Source: Liolophura sinensis (Eukaryota > Mollusca > Polyplacophora > Chitonida > Chitonidae). From it: DNA of 64,000 bases. Every line of letters starts with the position of its first letter. Position 1 is the stretch's first letter. The stretch is from NCBI RefSeq assembly GCF_032854445.1, contig NC_088295.1, positions 77,590,028 through 77,654,027 of the forward strand, read 5' to 3'. The notes below the pieces were generated by a model. It did no database searches. It saw nothing but the letters and a program-made list of their open reading frames with translations, and was not told the DNA's origin. Below, piece by piece: positions 27,001-36,000 of the stretch. The position numbers and the translations under genes were made by a program.

Positions 27001-30000
27001 TGAATCCTGATTCACATACACAGTCATAGCCACCGTGCTGATTCACACAGCGGCAAACTGATCACACTTATGCTGACTCAAGAGCACTCGTCCTCATCTG
27101 AAAGGAAGATAAAGTTAAAGATATATATATGAATTTCCATATACATGAAAGAAATTTGGATGAGTTCTCCATTTTACAATGAATACCAATAACTGCTGCC
27201 CATTTTAGAAACTGATTAAACCCTATGTGAAGTTCAATTATCTGCACAACAAAGACTATGTCAAACAAGAAGTAATTAAGACATCTTTCACTGGTAAAAT
27301 AATTTCTGGAAAAGACCTTATTTATACATGGTTAAATTAACTTCAAATAAATTTCCTTGGTTTAGAGCCTCCATTAAATCACTTGACAGCGTCTGATTTC
27401 CTACCATAACAGTCTGTTCCTGATCCCTTGAATCTGCTGCACATCTACAGTTACTTGAACCATCGGCATGATGTAACATTCTCCATGCTCATGACACTGT
27501 ACGGTGTTGTCGCAGTCAATCTCTCCTGGATTCACACACGTACAGAGAGCAGTACAGCCTATATCAAACCAAGACCTCTTCCAGCTGAAACATGGAACAC
27601 ATAATGAAGCTGAACTAATTTGTTAAATTTGAAAACCATTTTACATTGATTCCAAGTTACATTGTCAGCATCCTTTTCTCAGTATCTTTCCAGATATTAA
27701 AAGCATGCTTATGAATGTCAGAGACACATTGGCAATTTATCGTTCTGGGCTCTATCAGTAATATCCCTGTAGTAAGTTCAAAATTAGATATCAAAGTTTT
27801 AGTGATAGAGCGTAAAAAGCCGGGCAAACTTTAGATGAAATTCTTAAGGCATTAAAATGTGCTGACTGCCTCCCTAGCATAACCTACCATGTATTGTAAC
27901 CTGATGTACACTAAGAATCTGCTAATTCCTTCCTCATTTTTTTTTCTGACTGATTTTTTTATACCATACTCAAGAACTTATCACTGGTATAAAGGTGATT
28001 CTATGCTTTACCCTGTTTATGGGTGGAAACATCATAGCAGACCCACAGCACATCCAGTCAATTTCAGATTTTAGAAATGAAAAAAACAATCCTTCAAAAA
28101 AAAAAAATTTTTAATTTCACTACAAACCTTGTAGTAACTGGCACCGCCCACACTACAGCCACACTGTTCAACAAGGATACACTCTGTACCACTCAAAACA
28201 TAGCCTTCGTCACAGAAGCAGCCACCTGCTGGTGGGTCTGGGCAATGTAAAGGTCCTTCTAAGTCCAAAGCAGGATGGTTTACAGGCAGTTCCAGAGGCT
28301 TTATAGTGCATGTTCACTGGGCAATTCATAGCTGGAATAAAAATACATTATACTATTAAATCCTCCTCATTTATGTAATCATAAAAATAACTTTTTTTTT
28401 GCAAGATGAAACTGCTTTGACATAACTAACTAAGATTATCAATCGCAAATTCTTAACTAGTCTGCTTTAAATTATAACATCAACAGTTACATTCATTTTA
28501 TAATTAATATAATAAGATATACAAGGTCAAGTCTCATCAGGATAATAAAAACAAATCCCAACCATGACTTGACCAATAGCATTAACCCATTCGCAAGCAA
28601 TCACTCATCCAACTAGTCATTCTTTACACCATTTCAATACATCCTGAGTTAGTCAGTTCGAAAACAATTGGTTAAATGTTACGAACTATCATGAGGATAG
28701 ACAGTATGTTGGAATGACAAAGCATACTTGAAAGGACATGTTTTTTTTTTTTTTACATATGGCTTTAAAAAGCCTTTCAGCCAATCTGATTACCAAAAAT
28801 GTTGACTTTATATATTTAATGCTATGAATGTATTATTCATGCAATGTTAAATAATTATGCGATGTGAAATAATGTATCTTTAATACCTCAAATTACAAGA
28901 AGAAAAAGGAGAAGAGATGCAATGATCAGAAGTGAGGAGCTTGCTGCACATGTACTTACGACATCTGTCTTTTGTTCGCCAATTTACAATGTGTCCTTTA
29001 ACTTCACATTCCATGGCAAATGCTTCAAATGATGGACAGAGTAAGGTGTCGTCATCTACCATACTACACATGTCGTAGACACAAGATTCCTGATACTCCA
29101 TGGCCTCCTCTCCCAGGGTCGTCAGACACTCAGCAAATGGTCCACTTTCATCTGTGATCAACTTACACCTTTCAGTGGCTCGGAGGATGGACTCCTGACT
29201 ACAGGACTCAGGTGGGGGTGTCTTCTGCACACACCTACAGACAGATATATATATATATATTATTACAAATCAGTTTTGTAGGGAAAATTTCCTCCATGTC
29301 ATGTATATCAGTTCACTATGCCTGTTATACAGGAAATGTTGCCACAAATTCAACAGTAAAGGCTGATGAAAGAGATAGTGGTGTTGAAATAAAATGTGGT
29401 GTTGAAATAAAATGACTCTAAAAATGCTTCACATGCTAGCCTAATAACCCTCTTTGGTATTTTATCTCAGCTGTTCGCTACACAATGCTCAAAAGGCTCA
29501 GATATATGTTATTATAAATGCACATTTCCAAGTACAAGTATGATAAAGCGTTGTTCTCCACAAAGTCACTGGATTATACATTCACATGATATGAATTCTG
29601 TAATGATAACTGTCTCAAGCAAGGCAATGTTCCACTCAAAAAATAAAATCCTACTTTCAAAAGGCTATAGCTAATCATCACATACATTTAATTTGCTACA
29701 ATTATACTGCCTTGTCTGTTCTCTATAGTTTGCATGCCTGGATGATGGTTTTCTCAGCCTCTGACCTACATGTACATGAACAACGCAAGCAATTTCAAGT
29801 AGCTACAGAGCTTTTGTGGTATGAAAAAAGCATATGGTACACACTGATGGATGGGATATTAGGAATTTTAAGCTCTTAACAAGTTAACACGCTGATAATT
29901 CATGATATTTCATCCCATAGCATGCATTACAGGAACAATACTTCACAATCTTTAATGATTAGCCATGACATACAATTTTTCAATCAGGCTCTTGCATCAA

Positions 30001-33000
30001 CAAAGCAATTCACTAGAAAGAAAATCTTCAGACAATACCTTGGATCATCATCCTTCACTCCCCAAGAGTCACCAAATTCAGTAGCTGATAACCAGTCAAC
30101 AACAGTGCCATCAAGTTTGCGGAAATCATTCCTCCATTTGCCATCGTAGTTTCCACATAATCCACACATGTGGGACTTAACTGTGCTAGGCACTTGGATC
30201 TCAACTTTCCTCTCTCCATCAAATAAAACTCGAAGCCCAAAGTCTGTCACTAATTCCAGGCCATAAATATGTGGTTTAATTTCCAGGTACGATCCAGGCC
30301 AATCCAATGAGGCAGGTTCAAACCTTTTTGGCACAGTAATCTCGACATCATCTATCTGATAAATAACAGTCAGAAATGAGAGATTTATCAGCAGTAATAA
30401 AGTAGCTTATAAAGGCATATTAAAGAATGTACATGTATGTTCGTATGCTTGGCTTTTTACCTCGTACTTAATAATTGTTCAGTCATATGACGAAAAGGAG
30501 TCATTAGATGTGTGTACATAAACTGTGCCTTCATGTGGCAGGGTGAGTCTATGCCGCTAAAGTGATGCTGCCACTGACCTACCATGCCAAAAACACCAGA
30601 CATGACACCTGGGCTAACCTATCCTCTTTCCTTGCTTAATGTCTCAGTCCTGAGCTTGTTGCTTGTTGGTCCAAATTTATATTTGAATATTTTATTGAGA
30701 TGCAATGTAAATTACCTAAAATTTGGTTCATGACTATTAGTTGCTCATTTTTCCTGATTCTGAGAGCACAATTGATCTTAGAAAGGCATTCTATGGTTTG
30801 TTTGAGATAGGATGATTTCCTGCTGAAAACGTATGTTTCAGCACCAAAAGTAATATTTTATCACATTCATTTCCCTCTAAACCTGTCATTTTAGGGGTGA
30901 AATTTTAAGTCAATTCACATTAATGACTGACATTCATATATCATGATTATTTTATGGATTATATGGAGATTAACAAGTAGGTTAAGAATGATCTGCCAAT
31001 TTAATCTAACTGAAGCTGAACCTGATTTTCTAAATATTTGATTGCGTATATCAAAATATGTTATATGTATATGAGTATGCAGGGACAGCCTAAGGACTGG
31101 ATTCATCAAGCAACCAAGGTCCTCAATTAAGTTTAAATCTACAGAGAAACTATACAAAAAATCTTTAGCTTTATAATCATATTCATAAAACAAATATTCA
31201 TTTTATGTCTCACCATCCACTGTTTTCCGCATAAAAATGGTACCGTGAATTTCAATGCATTCAAATTTTTGGACAGATTTGACAAAGAATAAAAAAATGG
31301 CTGAATGGCTGTTCAGCCATTTTAGATCATACTTACTATAACCACTAAATTCTGCTCCATCAGAATCTTAAACCCATAAACTTCCACGAATACATTCCTG
31401 GCCTGGGAGAGAGGTGTCTTTTTACCAGTATATCCAATAAAGCGGTTTTTGTTGATGACTTGGAAATTTGGGACTCCTCCCACATCATAGCATGGTTCTG
31501 CAAGCCTGTACTTGCACACACCCTGGTAATCAAACTTTCTGTTGTCAAATGAGACGATATGAGGGTCCCCATAGACCCGGCATCTAGCTCCCTCTATAAT
31601 ATGTAGAAACAAATAAGAAGGTATAAAAGTTAGCGTCAAACTTACGAATAAAAATAATATTAATGGCAGAGTTATACATAGGATTTACTTCATAGATGAA
31701 AACTTTTCCATGTCCATAGTTTGAATGTATGATTGATTTTTCAATGTTCCTTAGTCCTTAGTTACTCAGATGTGCAGTAGAAAAAAGCTGAGGAAGATCA
31801 CCTAATCAAATATAAGCCTCCTGATGTGAAGCAAGTGGAGCAAATGAGAGCCAAATTCGAACAAACCACCTCAGGTACAAACTCTGCTCAGCCAGTGCAG
31901 GCATTACAATACAACGGACAGCAAATATATAACAGGATAGTTTTAGCATCAAAAATAGGTTCCTGCATTCCAAGGATCACAGAATTACATGTGACAATGC
32001 AGATATGCAATTCATACTCTACTTACCATAACAGTCAAATCCATCCCCAACAAATCCATTTCTACACTTGCATTCAAATCCACCAAATATATTGAAGCAG
32101 TCGGCATTTTCATCACATTTGGCAGTTCCATCAAGGCATTCATCTTGGTCTAAATATCAACACGAGAATTACAAGTTTATACACAATGTATAACCAAAAT
32201 TGATTAAGTTTATTTATATCCCATTAAGCTTTGAAATAAAAAGCTAACACATATGGATTTCTAATATAGAGTATTTTCTCACCAAGATCAAAATACTGTC
32301 TAATTCTGAGCTAAGCATATATGCCCAAAACATAGTTTACATAGTTATGTAACCCATATTTAAGCTTTATTTAAGCAGGGATTGCCTATCTCTCCTGTTA
32401 GTCATTCAGAGTTCAATTTCTCTCGTTTTCAGCTTCACATCTTCATACGCAAAGAAGAAATGTATCTTTGGAGATATCTTGTCAAAATAAAACTATGAAT
32501 ATCAGCAGATGTATTAACAATAAATGGAGAAAAAATCATAAGCATACAAATACTCTTAAAGCCTTACATCAAATATAAATTGATAAGTGATTTATTTATT
32601 TATTTACTTGATTGGCTCAAGAATATTTCTCTTATACGGCGGTGGCCAGCTGGAGTGCTAACCCCCTAGGCCACAGATAAATGATAATAAGTTAATGATA
32701 AACTTAAGATATAATGTGATCACATCAGTTCTGGAGATCTGAGTACTGGTAAACTTACGGCAAACCTAATATTTCTGCGATGTTTCAACCACATTTATTA
32801 TCATAGAAATTGCAAAGTAAATTTCAAAAAGCATTGAAAAATTTAAATTCTCAGATCTATAACCTTCAACATATTTTTAATTTGTCCTGTTTTTTTATTC
32901 AACAACTAATGTTATCACACACTTTTGACTTGTAATCAGGACAGCATTCCAGGCCACTAAACAGTGCTCAATGTGACACTGGCTGTTCTAATAGCAAAGT

Positions 33001-36000
33001 GCTCATCGGGAGTAAGACATTGGACAACTCTAAAATGTCTCTAAAAATATGTTTATCGGTAGCCTATTGATTTTTTTTTTATTTTACCCAGTTAAATGCA
33101 TTTAAATGTTTGAACTATAAGGTGGGTTTTATGCACCTTACTGCCAGTGGCAAAATACTCAGACATCACATTAGCTTTTATCCTTTATATTCATCTGTGG
33201 CTGAGCAAATTTTCATGACTGCATCATTTAAATGATCTTTTACTCATGGGTATCAATAAGAGTTATATAAAACGTTATCATAAAAGCTGTGTTTTAGAGA
33301 TGAAACAACTCATTATGATCTCAGACTACTTAACACCAGCTTTATAGCTCATGCAGCACACTGTAAAATTTGAATGTTCAAAAGCCTTTCAATATTTTAA
33401 AAATCTAAGAAAATAAATTAATGTATGTCTTCACATAGTTCTCAGTAGACTATCTGATTAGCTTTACTTTATTTTTTTAAATTTTCTTTCATTTTCATAC
33501 CTAGATGATATCTCACCTGGTGGACATTGTAAACGAATTTCATAATCTTCACACAATTTATCCGGCTGATTTTTGTTAATACAGACTATTCCTCCTTCTG
33601 GAGTGCATGGTACACTAAGGGTGTCTTCGGTCTCATTCCAGGGTGTCTGAGTGTTTACTGTGCGGCACTCGATTCCCATAGGATGAGGACAAAGGAAAGG
33701 ACATCGCTACAATAAAAAAACAATTTGTCATATTTTCATATTTTCTATCACAAAAGTATTGAATATGCCAGCTTCCTCTCCGACCTTATGTGGGAATGTC
33801 TGTCAGCAACTTGCGGATGGTCGTGGGTTTCCCCCGGGCTCTGCCCAGCTTCCACCCACCATAATGCTGGCTGCCGTCATATAAGTGAAATATTCTTGAG
33901 TACGGCATAAAACACCAATCAAATAAATAAATAAATTCAATCTGCCACAGAAATGTATGAAGTCATTTTCTTCTGCCACTTGTCTGCCCATATTTGCTTA
34001 TGTGTGTAATTTTCTGTCAGCAGTACTCATAGGATAACTTGATACTTGCAATATGTATACATCTACCATCTGTGCACAAATCCATCAGCCATGTCTGATT
34101 ACCAAATATAGAGTTTTCTGATTTGCACAAAACCAATACATGCTTAATACTTACCCCATATGTAGGAGATAACTCAATGTCAGCCACTCATGTCAAATAC
34201 ACAGGGCCATCAGTGAGCTGTTCTATTTCACTCATTTCACAGAAATTACCAGAGTTAACTATTCAACATTGGTGTGAATGGGAGAAGGTAAGTTTTTTTT
34301 TTCTTTTTCTTTTCTTTTCTTTACTTTCTAGAGACAGTCAATTTTTTACTGTTCTGATTTCAAAGTATCGGTACTTGAGAACTGGTTTTATTCTACTGCC
34401 ATGGTTCATGTTGGAAAACTAGGAATATACAGTATACGACAATAAAATTATTTTGATAGGCCTTGCACTTGAGAAATTGAAGAAATTTTAAAAAAAAAAG
34501 TTTTTAGAAAAATATGTTTCATGTAGGGCCTAGTCAGAATGTGTCTAGCCTTCAAATATGATGGTTACAATGTCTTGTAGCACATCGAATATTAGGAATC
34601 CGTAAAAATCAGCGTTAAGCCCATTTAGCTCCATGTTATGTATTCAGCTGTTTTTCAGACCGGCTTTTAGGCCGACCCTCCTTTGGGTCAACCCTGATCA
34701 CCCGTTATCACACGTTCTATTCGATCCCTGGTTGACGCGCATTCGATCACCATAACGATCTTATGCTTTCAACACTTCTTCCTCCCGCGATCGTCTGCAG
34801 TCTCGCAAGACACTTATCCGACCAAACATAACTTCATAGGTAGAAGAGTTACTTTCCAAATAGCCTAGATCACTGGGAGTCAAACCGTATATATAGGTCG
34901 CACAAGAGATATGCCTTTGACAAACAATTAACAAATCATTTACGAATAGAATCACCTTAAGAATCCTGTACACGATGTATCACCATGCCGTCTGATTCAT
35001 GTAGATCTAGCTTGTTTTCATGTACATACACGAGACCTATAAGTTAGCCTATAAGTGGTAACTTCTAACTTCTAAATTCAAACTGCAATTAGTTACAAAT
35101 TGAAGTTACAAATTACAAGTTGAACCGTAACTTCTAACTAAATGTCCCTAATGATACCATGTAGGCCCCATGGAGATGTGTAGGTCTATATATTAGTCCC
35201 ATGTCCAAATGAACATTGTTGCAAGAACCGTGGTAGGTCTACTTGTTAGCCTATACTGGTATGTAATTTATTGATTCGATTGCTCTTCAGTTCCGTTTAC
35301 GAGGTCTGATCTAGAGAGGAATAAAGCGGTGAGTCCAGAGTAAACCATGCACCCACCTTCATCAAGAAGGCCCTAGGCCTGTATACACCTAATTAATAAA
35401 CAGTCTACATATAGATATCTAACGAACTTGGAAACGACGTGGAACTGCACAACGAGCACGAGTCTGTACACGTGGCCAGTAAAATAATATCGGTGATATA
35501 TATTTTCACTCAGCAATCTTAAGGTGGAAGGCGGGAGATCTTCAACGAAATTCATGTAGGGCCTAAGACTAAATAATCGGCCATACGAAGTCTGTTGGAG
35601 GTTATCAGCTACATAAGCGCACGAAAGTGTTCAAACGTTCGTAGTTAATCATGGTCGTGCGACGTCTTAATTTCGCACTGCGTCGTACCGCTGCCATACA
35701 AGACCGTTCTAAATGGTAGTCTATACGGAGCAGTTCGTTCGCACCAACTGTCTGGACCTTGACAAATATGTATGCGTTGTATTAAATCGTAATTCTGTTT
35801 TTGGGGCATAAGTATTGCATTGGTCATGTAACACGTTCGTACTACATGTACACACAGTATAGTTTGTACACGTGTGAGCACCGTAGGCCCCATACTGAAT
35901 CACTCTCAGTGAACAGTACAAGGCGTTCTGCAGGTTCGCAATTATTTGAGAGGGCTTTCAACCGCTAGACCACGACTTGTACCAAGTATCTATAGTATGT

